Below are positions 45,319 to 56,123 of a stretch of 64,000 nt of DNA, piece after piece. How positions within the stretch are numbered: position 1 is the first letter of the stretch; each line of letters opens with the position of its first letter. The notes below the pieces were generated by a model that saw nothing but the letters and a program-made list of their open reading frames with translations, was not told the DNA's origin and made no database searches. Source of the DNA: Skeletonema tropicum (taxonomy: Eukaryota; Bacillariophyta; Thalassiosirophyceae; Thalassiosirales; Thalassiosiraceae); the NCBI GenBank assembly GCA_037178625.1, contig JAWZXG010000025.1, positions 124,001-188,000 of the forward strand, read 5' to 3'. The translations under genes were made by a program, and so were the position numbers.

Positions 45319-47437
45319 GTTTAAAATAAATTTGCATACATCACAATTTTATTTTTGGCATGAACTCTATGGAAGGTTAATACCACACAGCAAAAAGCGA
45401 CTTAAATGTAGATGAATGAGCGATCCTTTCTATGTTCGTACGATCACTCTACGTAATGTTTTACGCAGTGTTAAGCGTTTCGCTTATACATGAAATTCTG
45501 AATCAAATAAGACGCTTCTTCCAATTTCAGCTCATCTTAACAATACACTTTCGGACTTACCCATTAGACAATACGCTGGAACACTCTGGAGCAGCCAACG
45601 ACTGCAAGTTATGACTGTTATTTACACAACGGCCATAATTCATTATTCCAGCTTTGCTTTCTGCATCCGATTTGTAGAACTGAGCCGAGCTTGAACCGTT
45701 ACAGGTAACGTTGCGATTGGAAATGACATTGTAAGCGATAGATAATTGTTCCTGTCTGGTGCGATATAGATCCATTACGCATCCTAGCTCAGACAATACA
45801 TGTTTTAGTTCACGCATATTGCAAGAGGAAAGAACAAGCCTCAGAAGAGTATGTGGATCAGTAGAGTGTTCGAAGCATGGATTGCGCGATGATTGTAATT
45901 CTACTATTTCGCGGAAGATATGATCGCCTATACGCACTTTCGGCCATTGGACTTTTTAAATTATTTGACGAATAGACAGAAATGAGCATCTAACACCCTT
46001 CCGAGCGCTCTTGCTGTTCACGTCGGAAGAGGATGGTTGCTGTTGCTGCGCTTTCTCTCTTGAAGTGTGCATATTTTATACGGTCAATTTTGTTCGTGGT
46101 TTGGTTATGCCGGTCCGTAATGGTCACATATTTAAGATATTGATTTGGGTGCGAGGAATGTCATACGCAAGCCACTCATTATTATTTATGCACTCTTCTA
46201 ATTGCATGTGGTGTTCCGTAGCATGATAGTCGATGAGTGGCTGCGCGGAAAAGTCACGGATGGCGACATGTTCTTCCTGCCAGCAGAGAAGCTGACACGT
46301 TGAAGTTAGGAGAGGAACAAGTGACGTCATATATTTGAGAATATGTAAAACGCGATCGGTATAAAGTACTGTCAAACGCGATCGGTAAATTATTTCGTCA
46401 AAAAGCCAACTCGTTTTTTGCATGATCGATGATCGTGCAGAAAAAGAGAAAAAGATGCCACCACAATGGCCTACAATGGCACCCCTAGTATGGCCGCCTA
46501 TCTCAGTCCATGAGTATATTTCATAAGGTATCGATGGCCCATCCCTTAAACGACATTATGGCGATTTTTTCGCAGCAGTGTGGCGTTTCGGCTGCTGTAG
46601 GGGTGGAGATAATATCATTGCAATCCACTTCATTGAGATTTGAAATGAAAACAACCACCTTCCCTGCACCCATCGAAGATGATAATCATCTATAGGCACT
46701 ACCCCTCCGCTACCCATCGCCGATGGTAATATGAAGTGAGATTCTGGTTGCTCGGAATGACCATTAAAGCCCCCCCCACACCTCCAAAATACCAAGGACA
46801 CAAGATGTGCACAAAATTGCATAAATAATTTGACACTCTAACACAACAATAAGCCTGTAGACGGCGGATCGAGCGGCTCTAAAGACCGCAACTCATCAAC
46901 ATTATTATATATAAGAAGTGTCGGCTATTTATTGTCCATAATATTGCAATAGGCTGGATAAAAATAGCAACATCATAGACAGAAATGACATTTATGTAGC
47001 ATGTATTAGTCATTTATTTATGCGGTGTAGACAGTTGTAATAATAAAACCCTGCGGCTGAATAGTTGCAAAGGGTGTTGTCTGCGATATAGTTCACTGGA
47101 TATTACTATTGGTAGGGTTTGTGCAACGTGGTGGCTATGAGAGTAGCGGCTATGATGTTACATACTGACTGTCGAACGAAAAAACATGCATGCATGCAGT
47201 TGTGCTCGGAAAGCGCGCTGCACTTTTTTGTTAGCTGCTATCAAAATCTTATGCATCTACGATGCAATTTTGCTTGGAACGGCTCTAAGTAAGTAAGTGA
47301 GTATGTACTATAAAACGTTTCTGTTATAAGAATGTTATTAAACAAGCATTGCAGAGCAACTTTATAGACGGATACATTGCAAAAAAAAATCCAACACGAA
47401 ATCCACAGAATAATTTTGTCATCATGACACATTTATG
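45319..47437. other. Mostly non-coding, AT-rich stretch
   Basis: A 126-codon minus frame at 45557-45937 (MRIGDHIFREIVELQSSRNP ... MRELKHVLSELGCVMDLYRT) has a protein-like composition and may be an exon, but no domain is recognisable. The rest shows short frames only. CATTGCAGAGCAACTTTATA, a repeat word shared with 47452 and inverted at 58952 and 59043, occurs near 47350. Confidence 0.35.
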
Positions 47438-50389
47438 TTACAACAACAAGCATTGCAGAGCAAATTTATAGACGGGTACATTGCACAAAAAAAAAACAGG
47501 CCCCGAGGGCCCGCGCCGCACTACACACCATACACAACATGCAGTCACAAATCGCCGCGCGCACCATTTCATAAAGACATTTGTGACCACATACGGTCCC
47601 TCATTCTTGTCTAAAGCTTTGCGCTGCTTTTCACCATTGATCTCACTGATGATCAAGCACTTACTCCCTGGAACATAGTCGTATGGGAGACGCCTTTTGT
47701 TTTCTCTGGCGTTGTTCCTGTCCACGAGCTCTTGTCGGCGGCGACCTATCTCACTCCAGTCAGCGACGAACGGAATGTCAAATAACATATCACGTCCAAA
47801 AATTGCTTCACCAGGAGTAGCCTTGAGCACGGTGTGGTAAGTAGATCGAATTGCCCATGCAGCATTTGTGATGAATTGGTCAATTCGGTGGCCATCGACG
47901 GTATCATCGTCGTCGAGGCCCGAGGTGCGGAGCATGTCGTTAAAGACTCCGTGAACTCGTTCTAAAATCGCATTAGCTTGCGGATTCTTACTGGTAGTCG
48001 GCTTACGTCCAATCTGATACTGTTCACACAGATCCTTCAGATGCAGTTCGAATTCAGAACCATTATCACACACCAAATACTTCGGGCGCAGATAACGACT
48101 TAACCAGCACTTATTCAAGAGGTGGGAAACTGTAGCGGAAGTTTTATCAATGATTTCTACTTCGACAGTTTTTCCTGTCCGAGGACATTTCTTCTCGATC
48201 ATCCTATTAGGGAGTTCGACTATTTCGAACCATCCAGTAGCAGCGTCAATCATGGTTAAACACATGAAATCCATTTCAGTTCCATCCTTTGATTTAATTG
48301 TTGTTGGACCAATTAAATCGCAATGGAGCGTCTGCCATGGAACAACGATCGCATCCTTAGGAGGAAGTTGACCGTACTTACGCTTGCGTGCCTTAGATTT
48401 CTGACACCTGGGACAATATTTACACAATCTACGGATTTGTGCACTCATGCCACGCCAATACATGACGGCGCCGATAGTACCTTCCATACGGTCGGTACCA
48501 GGATGTTGCAGATAGTGGTGATACCACATAAGAACTTTAGATTGCAGCTTCTCAGGGATGATGAGCTTCGGACGAGCCGAAGGTCTGTCCTTTCGAACCA
48601 AGACAACAGTGTCGTCTATGATCATCTTCTGATTACGACTGTCGGCACCCGGCCGTTCGAAAATGTGCTTCATCTTTGGATCTTCCCGTTGGGCATCTGC
48701 TATCTCCTTGACGGTGACTGGGTAAATTTCCTCGTCATCGGCTGCTGAATTTGCAAACACATGTGACATGCAATCCTTTGGCTCTATCACATCTTCTCTA
48801 TCCAGAACACACTCATCATCGTTTTGATAATGAGAGAAGAGAGAGACCAGCTTATTCCACTTGCGGTGAGAATATTCCGACCTGAAGTTCCCTTCGCTGT
48901 CGAGTTCGTCTTCTGGATGAGGGTTGATTTTTGGGCAATAATCTAATCGACTAATGGCATCAGCAACGGTATTATCAACACCCTTGATGTACCTAATGTC
49001 GGCTCCATACTCATTGAGGAGTAGATTCCATCTCTGCACTCTGTCAGAGGTGCTGCCTAAGCTATCTCGAACGAGATTCTGATGATCTGTATAAATCACC
49101 AGCTTCTGTCCAAGCAGCATACCTTTGAATTCTTTCAAGAGTTCGACGATAGAAAGCAATTCAAGTTCCGTCACAGTGTACTTCATTTGCGCGGCAGTTA
49201 ACTTCCGGCTGAAAAAGGCAATGGGACGGTTATTTTGCGTAATCACTCCCCCAAGCTGGCGAGTTGAAGCATCAGTAAAGATAGTGAACTCTTCACCGAA
49301 GTTCGGGTAGGCCAGGATAACATCTCGGGCGATTACCTTCTTGATCTCATCAAAAGCATCCTGATGAACCTGCTCCCACCGCCACGGCGGCTTCTTTTTG
49401 GTAGAGCGTTTAGTGGTTCCACATTCTCCAACTAGATCAGTGAGTGGAGCGAGGAGCTGTGTTCTTGACACCCACAGGTCACGGTAATACTGAATAATAC
49501 CGAGGCAACGTCGAAGATCTTTCACGTTACGAGGTGGTTTGAGAGCAAGGATAGCGGCAACTTTGGAATGTTGTGGTGCAATTCCTTGTTTGGTGAGATG
49601 ATACCCAAGGTAATCAATCTCTACGGCTGCGAATTTACTTTTGGCTGCGTTGACTTGCAGACCAGCGTCGCTTAATTTTTGTAATACCACGTCGAGTTTC
49701 TCCAGGTGGTCTTCAAAGGTTCCTTTGGATAGGCAGAGCAAATCATCAATGTAAGCCTGCACGTAGTCCAACTCAGCAAAGAGTGAACTCATTTTACTTT
49801 GGAAGATGTCCGGGCTACAAGCAACTCCCATTGGAAGTCTTTTGTACCTGTAAATTCCCCAAGGAAATACAATGGCGCAAATCTTCATCGTCTCGAGATC
49901 AAGCTTCAAATGGTAATATCCCATATTGAGATCAATCGCTGAGGCAAAAGTAAAGCCTTCCATCTGTTGCAACATACCCGATACCTTAGGAAGCGGGAAG
50001 GGGCGTCGCACTAGCGCTTTGTTAAGCTGGCGGAAGTCGGAGAGGAAGCGGACTGTGCCGTCTGACTTAGGAATAATAAAAGATGGACTGAGCCAGTCTG
50101 CTTGTTGCACCTGCTCCAGAACTCCTATATCAATTAAGCGTTGAAGTTCTTTCATAATTGTTGCTTTGTGTATCTGTGGGACATCAAACGGTCTACCACG
50201 GAACGGTTTCACATCTGGCTTAAGCTCAAAATGGACTTCCTCACCTTTCCATTCACCGAGAGATCCGCTAAACATCTTCTCATGTTTCTTGAGTAAGTTG
50301 AGTAGTTGAAGTCTCTGCATTCTGGAAAGATGAGAGCAATTTTCATCGACGATCTTTTCTAGATCGGCGGCTTCATACTTGGCATCCAA
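47438..50389 (-). CDS. pol: Gypsy (Ty3-type) pol: reverse transcriptase, RNase H, integrase
   Basis: A 983-codon frame. RT spans about 60-260, with SDFRQLNK near 117, LPMGVACSPDIFQ and the catalytic YIDD at 213-216. RNase H is at 368-482 (FTDAS, TELELL, YTDHQNL, NTVADAISRLD). The integrase zinc finger is HH...C..C at about 624-662. The catalytic core is D691 (LHCDLIGP), D775 (CDNGSEF) and E810 (NPQANAILERVHG), a D35E spacing. The RT-RH-IN order is that of Ty3/gypsy. The true C-terminus (seen at 53192-53485) is lost near 47571, where unrelated sequence supplies the last ~40 codons. The frame is continuous with the protease frame upstream except for one TAG. No chromodomain is seen. Confidence 0.9.
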   Translation of the reverse strand: MDAKYEAADLEKIVDENCSHLSRMQRLQLLNLLKKHEKMFSGSLGEWKGEEVHFELKPDVKPFRGRPFDVPQIHKATIMKELQRLIDIGVLEQVQQADWLSPSFIIPKSDGTVRFLSDFRQLNKALVRRPFPLPKVSGMLQQMEGFTFASAIDLNMGYYHLKLDLETMKICAIVFPWGIYRYKRLPMGVACSPDIFQSKMSSLFAELDYVQAYIDDLLCLSKGTFEDHLEKLDVVLQKLSDAGLQVNAAKSKFAAVEIDYLGYHLTKQGIAPQHSKVAAILALKPPRNVKDLRRCLGIIQYYRDLWVSRTQLLAPLTDLVGECGTTKRSTKKKPPWRWEQVHQDAFDEIKKVIARDVILAYPNFGEEFTIFTDASTRQLGGVITQNNRPIAFFSRKLTAAQMKYTVTELELLSIVELLKEFKGMLLGQKLVIYTDHQNLVRDSLGSTSDRVQRWNLLLNEYGADIRYIKGVDNTVADAISRLDYCPKINPHPEDELDSEGNFRSEYSHRKWNKLVSLFSHYQNDDECVLDREDVIEPKDCMSHVFANSAADDEEIYPVTVKEIADAQREDPKMKHIFERPGADSRNQKMIIDDTVVLVRKDRPSARPKLIIPEKLQSKVLMWYHHYLQHPGTDRMEGTIGAVMYWRGMSAQIRRLCKYCPRCQKSKARKRKYGQLPPKDAIVVPWQTLHCDLIGPTTIKSKDGTEMDFMCLTMIDAATGWFEIVELPNRMIEKKCPRTGKTVEVEIIDKTSATVSHLLNKCWLSRYLRPKYLVCDNGSEFELHLKDLCEQYQIGRKPTTSKNPQANAILERVHGVFNDMLRTSGLDDDDTVDGHRIDQFITNAAWAIRSTYHTVLKATPGEAIFGRDMLFDIPFVADWSEIGRRRQELVDRNNARENKRRLPYDYVPGSKCLIISEINGEKQRKALDKNEGPYVVTNVFMKWCARRFVTACCVWCVVRRGPSGPVFFLCNVPVYKFALQCLLL

Positions 50390-50392
50390 AAT

Positions 50393-51067
50393 CTAGAGCC
50401 TAGTTGACTGAGGCTCTAGGGCTTCATTATAGATGTTCATCAAGACGTTTTCATCTTTGAATTCGTCCTTGTTTTTCATAGGACGGGAGATGCCATCAAT
50501 TTCAAGGACTTTCTCTTTGAAATGCATAGTAACTCCCCAAGCATGAAGGGTTTTAACACCAATAATGGCGTCGTATTGAACGCTCCTCCTGTTGTGGATG
50601 CGTCTGATGTCAGCAGTACAAGACATAATCTTACTTTGAGAATACTCCGGAAGCAAGAAAGATAGTTCTGCGACTTCACTTGTGTTGAACTGGCCATTGG
50701 ACGTAGTCCACACATTTGGATGAGCTAGAGGTATAGGGTCAAAAGCCTTTACTTCTTCATCGGGCAGAAAGATGATGTCATCATCTGCACCGGAGTCAAG
50801 TAATAAAACCAAGGGGCGTGAGTTACGGTTTCCCTTCTTGGTCAGGGACGCTGCGACAACAACAGTCTTAAGTCCATTTCCCCTGATTACTTTTTGACGA
50901 AGCGATGCGTGCATGTCTTTTACACCGCTCCAATCGGGTATGACACCTTTAATCAGCGAATGGTCAAGGTTATACAAATCAAAATCGATAGTATTAGGTT
51001 TCCTTCGTTTAACTGAACGTTCATAAGAATCAGATTCATTATTTAGTTTTAAGTTTCTATTTTCCAT
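50393..51067 (-). CDS. pro: Gypsy aspartic protease region
   Basis: A 224-codon frame between gag and pol. LLLDSGADDDIIFLP holds the retropepsin D-S/T-G motif, and YDAIIGVKTLHAWG is the second conserved strand (IIG-x2-L). It is in the same frame as gag and pol. A TGA (51089-51091) separates it from gag and a TAG (50393-50395) from pol; no other stop intervenes. Confidence 0.8.
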   Translation of the reverse strand: MENRNLKLNNESDSYERSVKRRKPNTIDFDLYNLDHSLIKGVIPDWSGVKDMHASLRQKVIRGNGLKTVVVAASLTKKGNRNSRPLVLLLDSGADDDIIFLPDEEVKAFDPIPLAHPNVWTTSNGQFNTSEVAELSFLLPEYSQSKIMSCTADIRRIHNRRSVQYDAIIGVKTLHAWGVTMHFKEKVLEIDGISRPMKNKDEFKDENVLMNIYNEALEPQSTRL

Positions 51068-51088
51068 TCGAGTGTCGGACCCAATGAT

Positions 51089-52744
51089 TCAATAGTCATC
51101 TCGACGGCGATAGCTACGGCTGCGTCGATGGTATTCAGGACTACGAGAGCGAGACCTAGAGCGAGAACGAGAGCGCTCACGTCGGTCATGCCTGTAATGA
51201 TCACGACCACCACCACCAGAACGCATGTCTCTGAGTGCGGCTGCAATTTCGCTTTTGATGAGGTCCTTCACAGATCCTTCTTCTTTTTCGTGATCGCGTA
51301 GTTGACGGTTTTCACCATCACGCCTCTTCTTTTGACCATTGACTTCGTAGTTGCGGCATTTATTCGTAGGATGGGTAAACCAAGCGTTGACTCCATTCTT
51401 CTGACAGTTGCCACACCCACCTTCTTTGGGATTTTCAGGCGTAGGTTTAGTACTTGGATTGCCACCACCACCACCTCCACCGCCACCTCCACCATTCTTC
51501 TTCTGGTTTCTAGGGTTGGGGTTGGAAGCTCCGTTCTTGGTAGACTTATCCTTTTCATTTGAAGCGCGTTGGGTCTTCTGCTGAGCCAAGATGGCGTCAA
51601 TGCGAGCGACCAAAGGCTCCAGCTCTGTTTCAAGTGGACGATTTGGAGACGTCACTTGAAGAGAATCCCTAACCTCTCTGGGCATGCTGGCCAAGACAAT
51701 CTTGCACAGCTCCACTTCGTTGTAGGGAACCACGTTGGCACGTGGAATACTATCGTTGTCCGCGTACTGTTCATCATCTTTGTAGGTGGTAAGGAGACGT
51801 AGATATTGATTGATTGCTGTGATCATCCCTACCCAAGCCTTGCATGTGAATGCACGATGGAATTTAATGTTGGATTCCAAGTAGCTTCTGGTTGCTTCCG
51901 CGAGGCCGTAACCATGTTGCTCGACTAACAATAAATTAGCGCACTTGAGAATATCCTTAAGAGTTTTCAAACGAGGCCCTGTTTCTGTTTGAGTGCAGAG
52001 CATCGCTTTACGACGCATCACGTAGTCTGATGTTTCGTCTTTGTCATCGAAGACCGTCCCTGTGTAAGACATCAGAGGGATCATTATTTTGGAAGAGTCC
52101 ATGGCGTCCTTGCAAAATGCATGGTTGACTGCCCTCCACTTCGTCACTTGGTGCGGCTCACCCTGATTGAAGTAGTTGTCGATGATGACAGCGAATTTCT
52201 TATCGAAATGACCCATGATCTTTCCAAGCATACTTCCAGCACGTTCTGCATTATCATTCAGAGAGTTCACATGATGGCTGATTTGCTTTTTATGCTGCGA
52301 TAGTGTCTTTTTCAATTCGTCGATGTCCTTCTTAGCGAGAGGATCACCGGTGATACCGCTGAATTTGTTTGCGATGTCGGCTTCTAGCTCGGACGCTTTT
52401 TGTTGGTTGTAGATGAGTTGCGTCATGAGCTTCTTCTCGTGGTCGTCCCAACCAAGCTCGAAGATTAGACTTTCATATTCGATGAGTTTGAGTACTATGT
52501 AGGTGTGTTGTCCAACATTGTGTGGAAGGGAATAGTACGTTACCGTAGTTTTGGCATGATTAGTTGATCCGCCATCGATAGTCCATTTCCGACCATTGGC
52601 AATCTTGGCAACTGGAAAGATGGGAAAGACGACTTTGTCTTTATCCTCGATGTATCCACGAGTTACCTGAGATTCTTTTGGCCGTTTGTCCTCGGTGAGA
52701 GTGTTGTAGGCCAAGTAAATTGAAGCTAATTCATTTTGCGACAT
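51089..52744 (-). CDS. gag: Gypsy gag
   Basis: A 551-codon frame from an ATG at 52744. The N-terminal and central parts are helical, with a typical gag-like segment (AFTCKAWVGMITAINQYLRL ... LASMPREVRDSL). A Lys/Asn linker and a poly-Gly run follow, then a Cys/His cluster (CGNCQKNGVNAWFTHPTNKC), which is a CCHC-like knuckle with odd spacing. The C-terminus is an Arg/Ser-dipeptide-rich tail (SRSRSRSRSRS, RRRDDY) just before the TGA. The RS tail probably binds RNA. Confidence 0.8.
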   Translation of the reverse strand: MSQNELASIYLAYNTLTEDKRPKESQVTRGYIEDKDKVVFPIFPVAKIANGRKWTIDGGSTNHAKTTVTYYSLPHNVGQHTYIVLKLIEYESLIFELGWDDHEKKLMTQLIYNQQKASELEADIANKFSGITGDPLAKKDIDELKKTLSQHKKQISHHVNSLNDNAERAGSMLGKIMGHFDKKFAVIIDNYFNQGEPHQVTKWRAVNHAFCKDAMDSSKIMIPLMSYTGTVFDDKDETSDYVMRRKAMLCTQTETGPRLKTLKDILKCANLLLVEQHGYGLAEATRSYLESNIKFHRAFTCKAWVGMITAINQYLRLLTTYKDDEQYADNDSIPRANVVPYNEVELCKIVLASMPREVRDSLQVTSPNRPLETELEPLVARIDAILAQQKTQRASNEKDKSTKNGASNPNPRNQKKNGGGGGGGGGGGNPSTKPTPENPKEGGCGNCQKNGVNAWFTHPTNKCRNYEVNGQKKRRDGENRQLRDHEKEEGSVKDLIKSEIAAALRDMRSGGGGRDHYRHDRRERSRSRSRSRSRSPEYHRRSRSYRRRDDY

Positions 52745-52858
52745 GATAATGATCAGTCCGTCTGATATTTCACCAGGATGGAAAATTCTTCTCGTTTCGA
52801 GGTATCTGGTAGCTTTCTGCGGTGCTTGTCGACGAGAGCACTTGTTATTTTAAAATAA

Positions 52859-53196
52859 TGACACAGGCTAATAGATGTGTAATGACAACGACGATGAATA
52901 CAGTATTAATTTACGTATTTGGAGTAGTTGTGAGCTCTTCGAAGGAGGGAGCTGCTGCTAGCGGTTGAGCTTGCTCATGGAAGATGAGTGACTCAGAGCT
53001 ACAGGACAGAATCGTACTAATTCCAAGACGTAGGCTGTTAGTAAGATTCACGAGGCTGACTGCTTCCACGTAGTCAGAATCCAGAGCGGCATGCGTCAGG
53101 CATGGAGATCCCGATAAGCGATAGCTTAGCGAGCACGTATCCGTATGGTCACAGATACATACGTACCTAAAGGTAGTATGCTACTTGACTATCACA
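52859..53196 (-). repeat. Gypsy LTR, third copy, partial
   Basis: TGACACAGGCTAATAGATG ... TTGACTATCACA on the plus strand matches about the first 338 bp of the LTR at 39152. The remaining ~280 bp and the polypurine tract are deleted, joining the LTR directly to the end of another pol. Confidence 0.7.
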
Positions 53197-53485
53197 GGAA
53201 GGGGGTAAGTCGTCGGATATTGATTCGTTCATTGACAGAACCACGTTGAATACGGACAGTACCATTAGTAAAGACATTTGTGACCATATACGGTCCCTCA
53301 TTCTTGTCTAAAGCTTTGCGCTGCTTTTCACCATTGATCTCACTGATGATCAAGCACTTACTCCCTGGAACATAGTCGTACGGGAGACGCCTTTTGTTTT
53401 CTCTGGCTTTGTTCCTGTCCACGAGCTCTTGTCGGCGGCGACCTATCTCACTCCAGTCAGCGACGAACGGAATGTCAAATAACAC
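53197..53485 (-). pseudogene. Gypsy integrase C-terminal fragment
   Basis: It encodes the last ~95 residues of integrase (MLFDIPFVADWSEIGRRRQE ... INIRRLTPF), nearly identical to the matching part of pol at 47.57-47.8 kb but with the native end. It lies upstream of the LTR on the minus strand, so a second gypsy copy once stood to the right in tandem. Confidence 0.7.
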
Positions 53486-54060
53486 CTCTGAAGTGGGATA
53501 ATGCCTTTATGGGTTTTTGTATCTTGCTCATCAGAAATCTTGTCAACTTCAAATTCTGATATTATTCCGATGTCAAAGAATAAGAAAATCCAGTATCGAA
53601 ATCTGAACTTTCGCGCATCAGAATTCGGACTGTCACACATCAGAATTTTTTTTTTGATCATCAGAATTAAATTCTGGTTTTATTACATTGCATTGTATGA
53701 CACATATGATTAATTACATGACACATAATTAAATTGCATTCGAATCATCGCAAAGAAGACACAAAAAGTAACAAAGCTTTATTACTACTTACTACCTACT
53801 TAAGACGCACATACAAATACACCAAAACAAGTATGCACCCCAAATGACAACTCACGGGATAACTGTGATGTCATCTCCAAGAGAATCTATTACATGAAAA
53901 CTTCATACTCTTACCTTACAATTCCAATGACAAGCTGAAATAATTTCAGTTGTATATTCTACAGCAGCAGCAAAGAAGTTTAGCCAACAATTATGTGAAA
54001 AAGCCTAGTACTGCTGCGTCATACACTCACCTCTTTATTCCCAGGACCAACCAAAGCCAA
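53486..54060. other. AT-rich spacer
   Basis: No gene is seen. ATCAGAATT words recur at irregular spacing at 53528-53670, and a related ATCA(G/A)AATT set occurs at 58100-58210. Confidence 0.4.
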
Positions 54061-54099
54061 CCATGCAATTATTATTACCCCTTCTTCAGGCCAAGAGGA

Positions 54100-56110
54100 T
54101 GCCAGTGACAAGTGGAAATAGTTAGTGAATGGTATCTGTATGTGAAGAAAGAGTTTACAAGAGACAGCCACAAAGTCTCACCTCTATATTCCTGCACCAA
54201 GCCAAGAGGATGTCAGTTGCACTCAGCTACAAAGAAGAAAGTCATAAAAGGAAGTACTTTAGCAAATGATGTTGGTTGCGAAAGAATCTTCAATGAGAGG
54301 CAGTGCGAAAGACTCACCTCTTTATTCCTGTGTCAAGCCAAGATAATGTCAGTTTCAGCTATGAAGAAGAACGTAAACGGAAGTAGTTAGTGAGTGATAT
54401 TAGAAATGAAAAATTTACTACATGCAGCACCAATGACTCACCTCTTTCTTCCTGTATCGAACCAAGAGTCAGATGCACTCAGCTCAACTTGAAGTACTGG
54501 CAGAGATGCGCAACTCCCACTTTTGACAACAATTGGACTGAAGAGACTCCAACGATGAGACGATTAATTGCATCTATGATGATTCTCTGCTTCGGAATTG
54601 CTACTCCCACCACAGTACAAACAACAAGAGCCATGTAGATGAGTAAAGATATCTGCGATGAAAACTGCACCTCTCTCCTCAGCTAAAGAGAACGATGAGA
54701 ATTGAGGTACTGTCATGTCCGCACCACTTCCACAGTGGAGACATGCGACATCGAAAGCAACCAGCCAAAGAATGAGACTTGAAGTATGCAAGGGAAGTGC
54801 TGCTGCTCCCACCAATGCACGACTGAAGAGACTCGAACAGAAAGAGCCAAGTAGACGAGTAATGACATCTGGAGATGAACAATCGGCTTCCACAGTAGAG
54901 GTGTGTACTTCAATTGAATGCCATCGTCAGCCAGTGAGGAGGATGAGACTTGAGGTACTGTCAGGGACGTTCTCCTTCAGCAAAAGCACCTGGCAAGATC
55001 CCAAGAGAGTCCGATGGCTCCCAAGAGGATGCCATTGACAAGTGGAAATAGTTAGTGAATGGCATCTGTATGTGAAGAAAGAGTTTACAAGAGACAGCCA
55101 CAAAGTCTCACCTCTATATTCCTGCACCAAGCCAAGAGGATGTCAGTTGCACTCAGCTACAAAGAAGAAAGTCATAAAAGGAAGTACTTTAGCAAATGAT
55201 GTTGGTTGCGAAAGAATCTTCAATGAGAGGCAGTGCGACAGACTCACCTCTTTATTCCTGTGTAAAGCCAAGATAATGTCAGTTTGTCAGTTTCAGCTAT
55301 GAAGAAGAACGTAAACGGAAGTAGTTAGTGAGAATGTTAGAAATCGAACCAAGAGTCAGATGCACTCAGCTCAACTTGAAGTACTGGCAGAGATGCGCAA
55401 CTCCCACTTGACAACAATTGGACTGAAGAGACTCCAACAGACAGAGTGTTCAGTTTAATGTCGTCTGCTAAATAGGAGGATGAGCTTGAGGTACTGTCGG
55501 TCAGGGAAGTGCTACTGCCACAAAAGCATACCTGGAGGAATCCGACAAGGTATGAGGTATGTGTCCGCGAAGAACAATCCCAATCCGCTTCCACAGTGGA
55601 GACATGCGACATCGAAAGCAACCAGCCAAAGAATGAGACTTGAAGTATGCAAGGGGAGTGCTGCTGCTCCCACCATTGCACGACTGAAGAGCAAGAGCCA
55701 AGTCGACGAGTATAAGCATCCGCTTCCACAGTAGAGACATGTGCTATCGCAAGCCACCAGCCAAGGCAACTTGAGGTACTGCAAGGGAAGTGCTTCTGCT
55801 CCCACCACCATACAACTGAGGAGACTCGAACAGCAAGAGCCAAGTAGACGAGTAATGACATGTATTTGAACAATCGGCTTCCACAGTAGAGGTGTGTACT
55901 TCAATTGAATGCCATCATCAGCCAGTGAGGGAGACGAGACTTGAGGTACTGAGCCATGTAAACGACAATTGCTTCAACATGGGCATCTACTTCCACAGTA
56001 GTGACATGTGCTATTGCAAGCCAACAGCCAAGGCAACGTGAGGAGGATGAGACTTGAGGTACTGTCAGGAACGTGCTCCTTCAACAAAAGCACCTCCGAA
56101 GAGAATCCGA
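54100..56110. repeat. Degenerate long tandem repeat region
   Basis: About 270 bp starting near 54106 (GACAAGTGGAAATAGTTAGT ...) recurs near 55035, a period of about 930 bp. Inside, shorter units repeat several times between about 54715 and 56060: TCCACAGT(G/A)GAGACATG, CAAGGGAAGTGCT, CTGCTCCCACCA and GAGACTTGAGGTACTG. Translations in several frames look protein-like only because the units repeat. I see no gene with a defined start. Confidence 0.55.
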
Positions 56111-56123
56111 CGGCAAGAGCCAA

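Larger units (their letters stand above)
47571..53196 (-). mobile_element. Gypsy-type LTR retrotransposon, truncated at its 3' end
   Basis: On the minus strand the order is LTR remnant (52859-53196), 5' leader, gag, protease, pol. The 3' LTR is missing: pol breaks at 47571 and is replaced by a GC-rich segment containing GGCCCCGAGGGCC. Matching LTRs with the last part of pol lie 7 kb away at 39152-40588. No standard TGG-type primer site follows the 5' LTR on the minus strand (it reads TTATTTTAAAATAACAAG), which is unusual. Confidence 0.75.

Noticed and set aside
48150..48748. Plus-strand frames opposite gypsy pol
   Set aside because: They are shadows of the integrase and RNase H coding sequence.
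54564..55873. Minus-strand frames with WLVAFDVACLHCGSG-like repeats
   Set aside because: The repetition comes from the DNA repeat units. Frames start and stop arbitrarily, and no unit keeps one frame throughout.
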